From Chromobotia macracanthus (lineage: Eukaryota; Chordata; Actinopteri; Cypriniformes; Botiidae): a stretch of DNA of 64,000 nucleotides. Under the pieces are notes generated by a model. It saw only the letters and a program-made list of their open reading frames with translations. It was not told where the DNA came from and searched no databases. Of this stretch, positions 11,880-23,342 are shown in pieces. Numbering within the stretch: the stretch's first letter is position 1; each line of letters starts with the position of its first letter. Made by a program: the position numbers and the translations under genes. Where the stretch lies: contig JAZGTH010000125.1 of the NCBI GenBank assembly GCA_036877525.1, positions 779,501 through 843,500 on the forward strand, written 5' to 3'.

Positions 11880-13830
11880 AGGAATCCCTTTAAATTTACC
11901 CAAACCGCTTTGTACTTGGTCAGATAAATGAAGAGATGTTGATGATTTTAACATCCATGTGGATAATGAAAAAGATGCATTGGGTTTGGCTTTCTAAGGG
12001 ATTTTAAACCCATGTGTCAAAAGTTGATGAGAATAATGTTCTGCAGTAGTGAAGACAGATCATTATCTGGTGTCCTGTATAAGGCATTTACCTATGTTTC
12101 TAAAATCAGCTCCTTGCTACAAATACAGTAGAACTAAAGAAACTTCTGCCACTAAAGATTGTTTCATCAACAGTCTACCTGAACTGTCTCAATTCCTTAG
12201 CATAACAGGTAACAAATAACAGATAACTTTGAAAACTTGTTAACTCCCTCTTCTCTATCACCTTAGACAAAGTTGCTCTTCTACATTCAAAGAACATAAA
12301 GGACAGCAACCCAACATTGTGGTATAAAGAGCATACCCAGATCCTAAAAAGAGTAGCCCAGTATTTAATACAACATGGAAGAAGAGTGTTTTTAAATTAC
12401 AGAAAGGCCTTAAAAAGCTCCAGATCTTTCAAGTCTTTAGAAAAACATAAACACAACCCTAGATATTTACTTGATACAGTGGCTAAATTTACCACATTAA
12501 AATAAAAAATAAAGGGTCAACTGCTTCTGACAGTATCATCAATATCATAGCAGTGATGATTTAATAACAAAAAAATTTTAATAACAAAAAGAAACAAAAA
12601 AATAGACAATAATAAATAAAATAAACATGCAAATGCCTGCAACACAATCATATCAGATGGTGCCTCATTATTTAGACTCTCTAACCATAAGGCCACAACT
12701 GCCCCAGGTGGTGTCATATCAATCACAAGTTCAGTATGGAGTACCGCAGGGCTCAGTGCTTGGGTCTCTGCTTTTCACCATGTATATGCTACCCCTGAAT
12801 GTAATTAGTAAGAGACATGGAGTTACTTTTCATTGTTATGCTGATGATACTCCGCTGTACATTTCTTTCAAGGTACAATGAGATGCATAAATTCACCAAA
12901 CTAACAGAATGTATAGTCAATATGAAAATTTGTTTGACTAGCAACTTTCTAGTACTAAATTCAGACAAAGCAGAGGTTGTAATTATTGGACCAAACTCTT
13001 CCACACAGAACAACCTAGAACACTGTCTTTCTCTTGATGGATGCTGTATAAAGCCTGCTTCATCAGATAAAAATTTGGGTGTCCTTGTTTATAGCAATTT
13101 CCTTTAAAAAACACATTACCAATATTTGAAAAGTTGCATTTTCCGTATGAAAATTATCAAAACTATGACACATGCTCTCTATGTCAGACACCAAAAAAAT
13201 TAATTCATGCATTCATTACATTAAGACTTGGATATTGCAATGCTCTACTTGGAGGTTTCCCTGCAAGATTAATACAAAAACTCTGGTTTCAAAAACTCTG
13301 AAACTCAGCTGGTTAAAAAAGAGGCAGCCAGAGTTCTTATAAGAACAAACAAGTATGACCATATTAGCCTAGTTCTGTCAACATTGCACTGGCTCACTAT
13401 CAGGCATTGAATAAAATTTTGCTGATTTCTTAGAAGGCCCCAAATTGTTTAGCTCCTCAATACCTAAGCAAGCTCCTTACACACTCCTTTACGTTCACTG
13501 TAATCTGAAAATTCTGGCCAGTTGATAATACCCAGAATTTCAAAATCAAGTGCAGGTGGTAGATCCTTTTCATTTCAAAATCTGGAACAGTGTCCCAGTA
13601 TTGTCCGGGAGGCAGATTGTATTGTCACACAATGTCAGTTTAAATCTAGATTAAAGACCCATCTTTTTAATCTAGCCTACACATAGTCCTATGGATTTAT
13701 TACTCAAATCCCTTAAGGGATTGCTAGGCTGCATTAATTAGATAAATTGCTCCCATAAGAACAGATGTACAGGCTCCACAATAAATCTGTCTGTCTTTCA
13801 TTTCCCCAAGGTCCTGTAGTCAGCTGGATC
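11880..13830 (+). mobile_element. Non-LTR retrotransposon (LINE), sense, degraded
   Basis: Plus-strand pieces in order: an endonuclease-like DFNIHVDNEKDALG stretch near 11945-11985, a linker around 12317-12505 (HNPRYLLDTVAK), RT with YGVPQGSVLG and HCYADDT at 12735-12850, RT C-terminal HAFITLRLGYCNALLGGF near 13200-13260, and a tail with LKTHLFNLAY wording near 13660-13680. Many stops and indels. It lies head to head with the same-family copy at 10740-11865, forming an inverted repeat of roughly 600 bp. Confidence 0.78.
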
Positions 13831-13889
13831 TGGAATTTATCAGCTCTTGGTTTTATCCGAGAAAGTTACAAATTGCAGAATTAATGTGC

Positions 13890-14435
13890 CAGAGCAGAAC
13901 TGTGTCCTGGCTTCCTTGTTCTGAGTTTTTCCTAGATTCTCTTGCCAGGATCCTGACATCCTTTGTTTTTTTTCAGAGTATGATGGTTGGATCCTGATTC
14001 AATCCTAGTCTTGGTTCTTGGAGTAAGGATTTAGACTTCTGCCCTGTGTCTTTGTGATCTGTGGAAGAACATGGCCATTGTCTGTTTACTTTGTGCCATG
14101 TGCTTTTCTGTCTTAAGTCTCAGCCCTGTCCTCTTGTTACCTCATTATTAATCCCATCATTAGTTCATTCTCTTTATCTGCTTGTCCTCATTACATCTAG
14201 TCTTGGAGCTGGCTGTAGGCGCTACAGTTTCCCCTGGGATGTCAAGATGGTGGTCACTCGTCCCTGGAGGAAGAAGCAAAGAAAGGGAAAGGCCGCCTCT
14301 CCTCCAGTGTCTGCTCCAGCGTCAAGTTTAGGTCTATGTGGTCCATCTCAGATTATATCTCCATGGCTTCCTGTCCAGAAAGCCCAGACCCCATACCCAT
14401 TCCTAGACTAGCAACATTTTTTGCTGGTTCGCAGC
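13890..14435 (+). repeat. LTR-like repeat, family X (copy 1)
   Basis: The block from 'ctgtgtcctggcttcc' through 'gatctgtggaag' and 'catgtgc' is shared with 26555-27111 (same orientation) and with the reverse complement of 52391-52893. The best-preserved copy begins TGTCAGGGTCC and is LTR-like in length and base composition, but no protein-coding interior is attached, so solo LTRs are the likely form. Sequence after about 14250, including a 116-codon ORF at 14061-14411, has no recognised product. Confidence 0.6.
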
Positions 14436-14469
14436 CTGTGCCTCATCCTTGTCCTGCTGCTTCAACCTG

Positions 14470-15745
14470 GACCCGAAAGTTAGGACACTGTAGAATATAA
14501 TGTAAAATGTAAAAAACAGAATGCAATGATTTGCAAATCTCACATACCCATATTTTATTCATAATAAAACATAGACAACATATCAATTGTTGAAAGCAAG
14601 ACATTTTCCTTCCATTTCTCCATTTTCCATGCAAAATATTAGCTCATTTTGAATTTGATGGCAGCAACACCTCTCAAAAAAGTTGGGACAGGGGCACGTT
14701 TAGCACTGTGTAGCATCCTCTCTTCTTTTAACAACAGTCTGTAAATATCTTGGAACTGAGAAGACCAGTTGCTGTAGTTTTGGAAGGGGAAAGTTGTCCC
14801 ATTCTTGGCAGATTCTTGGTAGGATTATAGTTGCTCAATAGTCCTGGGTCGTCTTTGCCAGATTTTTATTTTGTGATGCACCAAATGTTTTCAATTGGTG
14901 AAAGATTCTGGACTACAGACAGGGCACTTTAGCCCCCGGACTCTTCTACTATGAAGCCATGCTGTTTTAATGGAGGCAGTATGGGGTTTATCATTGTCTT
15001 GCTGAAATATCCAAGGACATTCCTGAAAAAGACGTTGTCTGGATAGGACCATATGTTATTCTAAAACTAGTATATACTTCTCAGCATTGATGGTGCCTTT
15101 CCAGATGTGTAAGCTGCCTATGCCATCAGAGATGCAGGCTTTTGAACTTTGAAACTTGGCTTTTGCACTTATAACATACCGGATTGTCCCTCTCCTCTTT
15201 AGTTTGAAGGACGCAGCGTCCATTATTTCCAAACAGAATTTTTAATTTTGACTCTTCTGACCACAGAACAGTTTTTCACTTGGCCTCAGTCCATTTTAAA
15301 TGAACTTTGGCCCAGAGAAGATGGCAGCGTTTCTGGATTGTGTTCACATATGGCTTCTTCTTAGCATGATAGAGCTTTACCTTGCATTTGTGGATGGCAT
15401 GGTGTACTGTGTTCACAGACAATGATTTGTGGAAGTGTTCCTGAGTCTATGCAGTGATTTCCAAGACAGAGTCATGCCTGTTTTTAATGCAGTGCTACCT
15501 GAGGCCCGAAGATCACGGGCATCTAATATTGACTTTCAGCCTTGTCCCTTGCACACAGAGATTTCTCCAGACTCTCTGAATCTTTTGATGATATTATGAA
15601 CTGCAGATGAAGGGATACTCAAAGTCTTCGCAATTTTCCATTGAGTAACATTTTTCTGAAATTGTTCCACAATTTGTAGATGCAGTTTTTTGACTCAAAT
15701 CTACAAATTTGATTGGAGAAACCTCTGCCCATCTTCTGAGAGACT
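14470..15745 (-). pseudogene. Tc1/mariner-like transposase relic
   Basis: Minus-strand reading from the ATG at 15730-15732 starts MGRGF, a common start for this fish Tc1-like family. It continues with a decayed helix-turn-helix region, a WxxE/D-type catalytic region, DNDKPHTAS-like wording near 14975-15005, and PIENIW near 14890-14910, which would supply the second and third acidic residues of the DDE triad. Frameshifts and stops are frequent. The family's terminus (repeated AAAGTTGGGACA) is visible near 14681 and matches the MITE at 17324-17527. Confidence 0.75.
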
Positions 15746-16220
15746 CTCTAACCCATATAGCAACAATTGGTTTTGGTTAACAAAATTTGTTTGGTCCAGT
15801 GATGGGCCGCACAACCATATTTCATTGACCACAATACAGCAATGAATTACGGTACATGAGTGGACCAGGCCTTGTTGCCTGAACTTGGGCCACATATGGC
15901 ACATGGCATAGCCATATCTCAGCCAAATGTATGACTATAGCTAGCACTATTTTGGTCCTATGTAGGACCAAACAAGTTGGTCAACCACAACAAAACCTCA
16001 ATCTAGCCACTTAATACACACCCTTGGCCCAGACGAAAAATGCCTGAACAACAGTATTCTGAACAAATATTTACATATTTAAACAAAACATTTTCCATTT
16101 TAACAAACAAACAAAAAAAACAATGCTTGAATGTCAATGTCATGTTTCACACAGTTCTTGAACATCTGTGTTTCAGTTTAAGAACAAACTCTTCAACTCT
16201 TTAACATCCAAACAAGTCTG
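15746..16220. other. Interspersed sequence, no gene recognised
   Basis: Contains motifs such as GGGCCACATATGGC and TTTGGTCC, which look repeat-derived, then AT-rich sequence. No supportable ORF. Confidence 0.4.
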
Positions 16221-16363
16221 TTAACATGTTGTACTCTCCTGACACTCTTTTCTCTTCATCCTCTCTCTCCTGCCACCATCCCTCTCCGGGGCCAGAATTT
16301 TAATGATGGAATCAATTTCCTTTTCTGTGGCCACACATGTCAGGTGGTTATGCCTCACAGCCG
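16221..16363 (-). CDS. Candidate terminal exon of an unrecognised gene
   Basis: On the minus strand a good acceptor (polypyrimidine-poor but ending TTTCAG at 16364-16369) is followed by 143 nt open in one frame, ending in a TAA at 16221. The peptide begins after one borrowed base and reads AVRHNHLTCVATEKEIDS, then an acidic and basic tail rich in Arg and Lys (RDGGRRERMKRKE). Codon use and composition look more protein-like than the surrounding intron. It could be a host exon or the end of a domesticated transposon gene. I do not recognise the family and found no partner exon. Confidence 0.35.
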
Positions 16364-17323
16364 CTGAAACATATAGGTAAAAATGTTTTGAAATTAGCTT
16401 TTGTATCAACAGCTAATGTAGCTATTGGATTTTAAAGGACAATTACATTAAAACTGAACCCACAGACATTCTGTGCCATCTACACACAGACTGTAAATTT
16501 ATGCAGATCCGTTTAATCTGGCACCATCTTCCTACCAGGTTCCAATATGGCTGCAGTAGAAAACTAATCTAAGCAGTTGCTTTTCACAGACTTATGTGAA
16601 ATTCAAAAACAAGTACAGATATATGACTGCACTTTTTTTAAAAAAAATCTCAGCCTTAGTGCAATGCTATGATCAGTTCAACACCATTTTTTTAGCAGAA
16701 AATAAGGACTGTATAAATTATGCGAACCAGTCATGTATGTCTACACTATCAATTAAAATGCATCGTCTATGCATGTATATATCACAGAATGTCACAGGTT
16801 CAGTTTTAGTGGAATTGTCGGTTACACTTTGTTTTATGGTGTCATTGTGTAATTGTTAATTTAAGAATAGAGTAATATTATTTAAGAAGCACTTACAATA
16901 GGCTTAATATTAGAGTTTGGTTTAAAGTTACTGCATGTAACTATTTATAATTCACTGTTTTTATTACAGTAAGTACATGTAACATGTAGCAAGGACACTG
17001 TAAAATAAAGAATAACTAACTTGTTTCTAAAGTAACCAGCACTTTTTAAATCAGGAGACTGAGCCCCATAGTATTAATTTCAATAAAATATAAATCAGTT
17101 ATCTCCTCTACCCTGCTCACCACTGTACCGCTTATCTACCTCCTTCCTTTTCTTTTCTACCTTCTTACTTTCCTCTCCGCTTCCCACCTCTCATCTCCTT
17201 CCTTTTTCTCATGCCCCAATTTTTCCACTTTCTGCTTTTTCTCTGCCCTTCTTTTCTCCCTCCCATGCATAATCCTCCAAATGCACTCATGAATGTGTGT
17301 GTTTACCTAAAATTATAATCAAT
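16364..17323. other. Non-coding; polypyrimidine tract at 17100-17290
   Basis: AT-rich sequence without recognised genes. From about 17100 to 17290 the plus strand is strongly C/T-rich with short CCTTCCTTTT-like repeats, an imperfect polypyrimidine tract that could form triplex DNA or simply be microsatellite-derived. Confidence 0.6.
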
Positions 17324-17527
17324 TACAACCCCAAATCAGAAAAAGTTGGGACAGGAATTTTGTTTTTTTGAAGAAAAAAAACAATAAAAATCATGAGGAA
17401 CACATTAAATAATGTGCTGTTGTATTGTCTGCAATTAAATATAAGTCAAAGTAAATTTAGAAATCACTACTTTCTTTTTTATTTGTGTTTTCCATACTGT
17501 CCCAACTCTTTCTGATTTGGGGTTGTA
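17324..17527. mobile_element. MITE of a Tc1-like family (AAAGTTGGGACA termini)
   Basis: About 200 bp bounded by near-perfect 30-bp inverted repeats: TACAACCCCAAATCAGAAAA on the left, and its complement ending GATTTGGGGTTGTA on the right. TA dinucleotides at both edges fit Tc1/mariner target duplication. The interior is AT-rich and non-coding. The terminus shares its AAAAGTTGGGACA core with the transposase relic at 14470-15745, which may be from the family that mobilised it. Confidence 0.9.
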
Positions 17528-19513
17528 CATCGACAACATCCTGATTTACTCCCTGGAAGAACATGTCAACCATGTTAGATCTGTGCTCAAATGCCTAATT
17601 CAATATCAATTGTATGCAAAGGAGGAGAAATGTGAATTCCACAAGACTAGCACATCTTTCCTGGGTTATGTAATCAATCAAGAGGATGTAGCTATGGATG
17701 ACAAAAAGGTTCAGGCAGTCACAGAATGGCCACAGCCAAATACAGTGAAACAACTTCAATGATTCCTAGGCTTTGCTAGTTTCAGGCAATTTATTTGTAA
17801 TTTCAGTTCTGTTGCAGATCCACTAACTGCATTGACTAAACATCAGATATCCAGATTCAAGTGGACTCCTGAGGCACAGAGAGCGTTCTCAGATCTGAAA
17901 GATTGTTTCATCGTCTCAAGCAACCTGATCCCAATCAACTCTTCATTGTGGAGGTTGACGCTTCCAATACTGGCGTAGGGGCTGTCATATCCCAACGTTA
18001 GGGTTCCCCAGCCAAAATGTTCCCCTGTGCCTATTTCTCAAAGAAGTTGTCTCCAGCTGAGCAGAATTACGATGTGGGGAATCGAGAATTGCTGGCCATA
18101 GAATTGGCCTTAGAAGAGTGGAGACACTGGCTAGAAGGGGCAGAACATCCATTTACTGTCCTAACTGATCATAAGAACTTGGAATATCTACGCTCAGCCA
18201 AGAAGCTAAATTCCAGGCAGGCTCGCTGGGCATTTTTTTTTTACACGTTTCAACTTCTCTGTTACTTACCGCCCAGGCTCCAAGAATGCTAAGGCCGATG
18301 CTTTATTCCGTCAGACCGAAAGAGTCCCTGATCCCTCTACACAAGAGAATATCATCCCTGAGAGTCTCCTAGTTGCCCCAGTACAGTGGGATATCATGAC
18401 TGAAATTAATAACATTAATTAATAACCAAACTCCCCCATCTCCTGAATGTCCTGACAACATGTCCTGAATGTCCTGAGACAGTCTCTTTATGTAAACAAC
18501 TCCTCTGTCAAGTCCATGAGAATCTCAGTTCCGGTCACCCTGGCATAAGAGCAACCATCCAGTTATTTTGAAACCGTTTCTGGTGGTCATTATTAACCTC
18601 AGACACAATCCAGCACGTCAAACAATGCAACAACTGTCAAGTCACCAAGACACCCAGACAATTACCCACAGGCTTGCTACAACCATTACCAACCCCTCAG
18701 AGACCCTGGTCCCATATAGCAATATATTTCATTACAGATTTATCCAACTCAGGTGGCAATACTACTATACTCACCATTGTGGACCATTTCTCCAAGACTT
18801 GCAGACTGGTTCCGCTACCTAAACTTCCTACCTCCTTAGAAACTGCTAAATTGCTTTGCAACCAGGTCTTCTGATTCTACGGCCTCCCTGATGACATAGT
18901 ATCAGGTCGCGGACCTCAATTCACCTCACGAGTCTGGGCTGCATTCTTCAAACACCTGAACGTAAATATTAGCCTCACCTCCGGGTATCATCCCCAGTCT
19001 AATGGTCAAACAGAGCGGCTCAATCAGGAGATCATCCGGTTCTTGTTCCTTCTTTGTCCCTAAAGCTGCCATGCACAAAACTCAGGTATGTTGGTCCTTT
19101 CAAAATTATTAGGCAAATTACTCCAGTTTCCTTCCGTCTTGAATTACCCACTAATTATCGTATTTCTCCAACTTTCCATGTTTCTCTTCTCAAACCCACT
19201 GTTGGTCTGGTCTGCGAGGAGGATGGGGAGCCCCAAGTGCAGCCTCCTCCTATCATGGTCGACAGTGAGGAGGCTTACAGAGTAAAGAAACTACTCGACT
19301 CCAGGCGCCGGGGTGGCATACTCCAGTACCTAGTGGACTGGGAGGTGTTTGGCCCGGAGGAACAGTCCTGGGTCAATGCTGGCGACATCCTCGACCCTGC
19401 TCTCACGGAGGAGTTCCATCGGACTCATCCGGGAAAGCCACCCCCTCAACCTCGCGGTAGCCCCGGCGCCGCTTTCCACCTCACGTCAGGAGCTGTTCGT
19501 GGGGGGAGGACTC
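17528..19513 (+). pseudogene. Gypsy chromovirus pol, 5' truncated and broken
   Basis: Pol-like order is RT, RNase H, integrase, chromodomain. RT enters mid-domain at YIDNILIYS (the YxDD box with Asp to Asn at the second Asp), then FLGYVIN. RNase H reads VEVDASNTGVGAVIS near 17950-17990 and continues at 18017-18230. Integrase wording covers 18560-19040, with DHFSKTCRLVPLP at 18781-18819, GRGPQFTS for the second catalytic Asp region (here Gly-Arg-Gly, the Asp lost) and HPQSNGQTERLNQE at 18991-19032. The integrase C-terminus is partly deleted near 19050. The chromodomain reads LQYLVDWEVFGPEEQSWV at 19322-19375. All of gag, protease and the RT N-terminus are missing. Confidence 0.88.
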
Positions 19514-19902
19514 TGTTATGGTGGAGGCTCCCGTTCCGCCTCCTCCGAACCATCAGAGTCAACCACCAGGAGCCGTCTCCTGAGTACTAGCTTCATTTGG
19601 ACTTAATTTCCCATAGGGCCACATTCCTGGGGCTGATTAGTTCCTGGTACACCTGAACCCAATTATTCCCTGTATATAAACCTCTGGTGTTAACAAACAC
19701 TCATTGCAAAGTCTTGTTTTGCCCCAGCTAACATTACTGAGCGTTTCCCTCTTGTATTTTGGATTACTCATTACTGTCTTGGATTGTTTATACCATTGTG
19801 ATTGTTTGCTGCCTGCCTCAACCTTGGATTGTTTATACCGTTCTTGTTACCACTCAAAAAACTGCTGCACATGGAACCCTCTGTCTCTGTGTCCTCGTTA
19901 CA
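19514..19902 (+). mobile_element. 3' LTR of the truncated chromovirus
   Basis: Starts TGTTATGG right after a purine tract (GGGGGGAGGA at 19501-19510) that would serve as polypurine tract, and ends TTACA. Length is 389 bp. It matches the solo LTR at 5970-6445, but a segment of about 90 bp present there before the polyadenylation region is missing here, and the AATAAA signal appears as AAAAAA. The TATAAA-like box is at about 19674-19679. Confidence 0.88.
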
Positions 19903-20188
19903 ACATTTAAGAAATGTTTAGTTTTAAACAGACATTTGACTATATCTTAAATCTGCATAAGGTGGCCTATTTTATATATACATATAAAAAAGCCATAGAT
20001 AATGCTATCACAATTCTGTTTTTTTTCTGTGTTAATAACTCTTGTTGCATCTGTTCAGCCAAAGAACCTTTTTTTGTGCATCTTTGGACTTTCATGAAAA
20101 CATCTTTATATATAAAACTTGAAAAACAAATGAAAAGTAGAAAAAACATTTTTAACACAATTTTAAATTTTTCAAGTGTTTAAGAATA

Positions 20189-20455
20189 TACAGTGCATCC
20201 AGAAAGTATTCACAGTGCTTCACCTTTTTTCACATTTTGTTATGTTACAGCCTTATTCCAAAATGAATTATTTTCATCAAAATTCCACAAACAATACCCC
20301 ATAATGACAATGTGAAAGAAGTTTGTTATAAATCTTTGTAAATTTATTAAAAATAAAAAGAATGAAAAAAAACAGATACATAAGTATTCACAACCTTTGC
20401 CATGACACTCAAAATTGAGCTCAGGTGCATCCTGTTTGCACTGTATCTGTAGATA
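20189..20455 (+). mobile_element. Tc1-like transposon end (5' part only)
   Basis: TACAGTGCATCCAGAAAGTA is a well-known fish Tc1 terminus. The following 240 bp correspond to the usual 5' non-coding part, up to GAGCTCAGGTGCATCCTGTT. No transposase coding or right terminus follows, so the copy is 3' truncated at about the edge of the next repeat. 19903-20188 before it is AT-rich with no feature. Confidence 0.8.
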
Positions 20456-21129
20456 AATCTGTAAAATTTGGAAAGACAACTTTTCATTTTTAATTAAAAA
20501 TATACTGATACCATAATCATAATTTTAAATATTGTTTTTTAATTTTTTTTTGATTGTTTAGCATTGTTTTTATTTAAACACCATGTTTATCTGCCTGACA
20601 TATTTATAACATCATACATCAGATAAAGACTCTTTTGGGTGACACTTTTGGTTGTCACATAAAATATCTTTTTAGATAAACATTTATAACAAGATAAACT
20701 TGATTCTGTGTACTTCTACAATAAATGTTTAATTGCTTTATTCTAAGTGATCTTAAGTGAGATCTGAGTTTGTAAAAAAAGTTTGTAAAGACCATTTCAT
20801 TTTAAATATAAGAATGATACAACCATCGTTATCCTGTTTTAAAATATGGGTTGTTTTGCATTTGTTTTAAATTGAAACAAAATGAAAAACATTTAGTCAC
20901 ACATCCTATTTAACATGGACTGTGTCACACTGGCTTGTGTCCGAAGGGGGCTTGTGGCTGTGTTTATGTTATGAGCTGTCTTTTGATGTCAGAGTCTTTG
21001 TAATTTAGTGAGTTTATGGGGTCCACCTGGAATAGGGTAATAGACACATTCACATTCAATATCAACAACATTATTCATAAAAATCAAGCACTGAATCAAC
21101 TGGGTAATCAACTCTGAATCAACTCTGAT

Positions 21130-21443
21130 AACTCTGAATCAACTCTGGCCAACCCATCATTAGAACACAACTTCACAGTTGAACTTGGATCATCCACTCT
21201 TACACGCACTTGGTCCGTTAGAAACCTTGTGGTGGTGTTTGATGACCAGCTGAAATTCACTCCACACGTTGCAACAATCTCTCGGTCATGCCGGTGTGTG
21301 CTTTACAATATCAGGAAAATCAGACCCTTCCTGTCCGAGCACGAAACGCAGCTCCTAGTCCAAGCACTTGTAATATCAAGGCTGGACTACCGCAGTGCTC
21401 TTCTGGCTGGACTTCTAGTCAATGCCACCAAACCCCACCAAAA
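21130..21443 (+). mobile_element. LINE fragment (RT C-terminal region), sense
   Basis: Reads FDDQLKFTPHVATISRSCR and LLVQALVISRLDYRSALLAG in frame over 21229-21430, the region downstream of the RT domain in the same LINE family as 23343-24404 and 34089-37420. Truncated at both ends. Its right edge falls exactly at the start of an exon-like segment of repeat U. Confidence 0.82.
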
Positions 21444-21602
21444 AGGTCTTTCATTGGAGTAGAATGAAAGGAGACCTGCATCAAGATGAAAAGGTAAGAC
21501 AAGCATTACCAAACCAATTATCTTGTGTTTCAGATGGATTAAGATGCAGTTATCACTAAGGTGCAGCTTCAATGAATGAATCAGTTGAAAAATTTCTAAT
21601 TA

Positions 21603-22207
21603 TACAGTACTGTGCAAAAGTCTGTGGCACATTAGTATTTTTACACCCAAAAATGGTTTTAAGCAAGTTATTTATATATTTTGCTGTAGTGTTAGCAGGA
21701 ATTATAAGATTACATTTCCAAACATTCTTTTGCCATTAATTGTAATAATACAGTGAGATTTTTGTATGCACAAGGAGACTGACAACAGCCAGTGCTCCAC
21801 AGAGAGATCTTATCTCACAATTATCAAGTCTGTCTGTGATTACATTATTAACCAACAGAAAAAACTGAAACAGACTAAATCCAGAAGAACTCTGGCAACA
21901 TCTCCAAGACACTTGAAGAAACTTTCCTGCAAAGCAACCTGAAAAGCTATGTGCATGTTTACCAAGGACAGAAGAGGTTTTAACCAAAGGGTGCTAACAC
22001 AAAATATTTATTTGATTTAGTTATTATTATTTATTGATAAGTAAAATCTATTTATGACATTATTTTTGATATAATGTCATAAGCATCCCCACTTTACAGC
22101 ATTTTAAACAAGTGACTAAAACATAGTACTGTAGCTTTACAGGCAGGTTTCTTCAAGTGTCTTGGAGACGTGGGAAAATATTAATGTGCCTTTTGCACAG
22201 TACTGTA
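21603..22207. mobile_element. Non-autonomous Tc1-like element with foldback structure (copy 2)
   Basis: Both ends carry TACAGTACTGTGCAAAAG in inverted orientation, with TA at each edge, giving a 605-bp element. The left arm contains the transposase C-terminal remnant also seen at 8648-9115. The right arm, read inward from its end, repeats the terminus and then jumps to the AAGACACTTGAAGAAAC block found at the end of the left arm. The element is therefore partly palindromic, an internally deleted second arm of the same end. Confidence 0.85.
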
Positions 22208-23342
22208 TATCTAAAAATATCTAAGCAATACCATAAAATAATACAATATAAATAAACTCTTTGACTCATAAACCTGCCTATTTACAACATTTTTGTGGTA
22301 AACACGTTTTGTGTTCACACACAGATGATGTCAGGAACATTTATAGTCAATTTCGTTACAAAATTGCATGGTATCAACATTAACTTATTCAGCTTCTGTT
22401 AAAAAATGAATTACCTAAGTCAGGTTACAATTTTGTCAGACTTTACACTTAATTTTTTTCTCAAAAAGTAAATAGTCAACTCAACAAATTGTTTAATTGT
22501 CTCATTTTTCTTCCTATCCTTCCTTCCTATCCACACAAACAAGATGTTTCACTGTAATGTTGGTGACATGTAGTTGTTTTTCATGTTCTTGGATGAATGT
22601 GGTGATTTAATAAAAATAAGCATTTACAACTGGCTTAATCTTAATGTCATTATTTTATTTCAGCATGATTTGCTTTTTGTGTTGTTTTAAATTTAAACAC
22701 AACGTTTTAAGTTAGTTTTCTTTTAAGAACATTGTCTACTGGCAGAAACATACATTTATAAAATCATACAAATATTTTACATTTAAATGTCCTATGCATA
22801 AGTGTTTCACTATTATTTTCTCGGAATACACTGGCACAAACACTGCTAGATGTAAAAAGTTTACAAGAATTACCCCAGCACAACTGTTTCTTTCTGTTTT
22901 TATGTGCATGCATGTGTTGTACCTATATAGTGTTGATTGAAAGATGACAAGTTAATTTTGGTATCAAGCAACAAATACTGGCCAAAGGTTGAGGGTTTGA
23001 TCGAGGTGAGGTGTATTAGGTAACTTGCGTTAGTCTAACACATTGCAGGCTTGGTTCACATTTTGCTATGAAAGTCTAAATATTTCATGTTCTAAATTAT
23101 ACACTCTGTATTTACTGTTCGTTTTAAATTAGGCAATTATTAAACCATGAGGAAATATGTTTCTTTTGTAGCTCTGATGCAACACAGAAACTGTTCAAGT
23201 GTTATTCAGACACATCGTTACATCACATTGCAGCACTCAGATTTTAAAATCTTACCATAATCATGCAGGTTCACAAACCAAGCAAAACTGATACCACACA
23301 CCATATTGACCCCACCTGTACAGAAGCTTTACAGTTAGCCAC

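Larger units (their letters stand above)
20480..23110 (+). repeat. Unrecognised repeat U, copy L
   Basis: This stretch is matched in reverse complement by 24405-26480 (copy R) and by 61870-63830 (copy 3). Matching blocks include 20480-21110 with 25640-26400, 21445-21570 with 24900-25030, 22255-22460 with 24440-24660, and 22500-23110 with 61870-62560. It is broken by a LINE fragment at 21130-21440 and a Tc1-like element at 21603-22207. An exon-like segment at 21447-21493 ends in GTAAGA. The family is not recognised: no transposase, RT or terminal repeat is seen. Confidence 0.75.
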
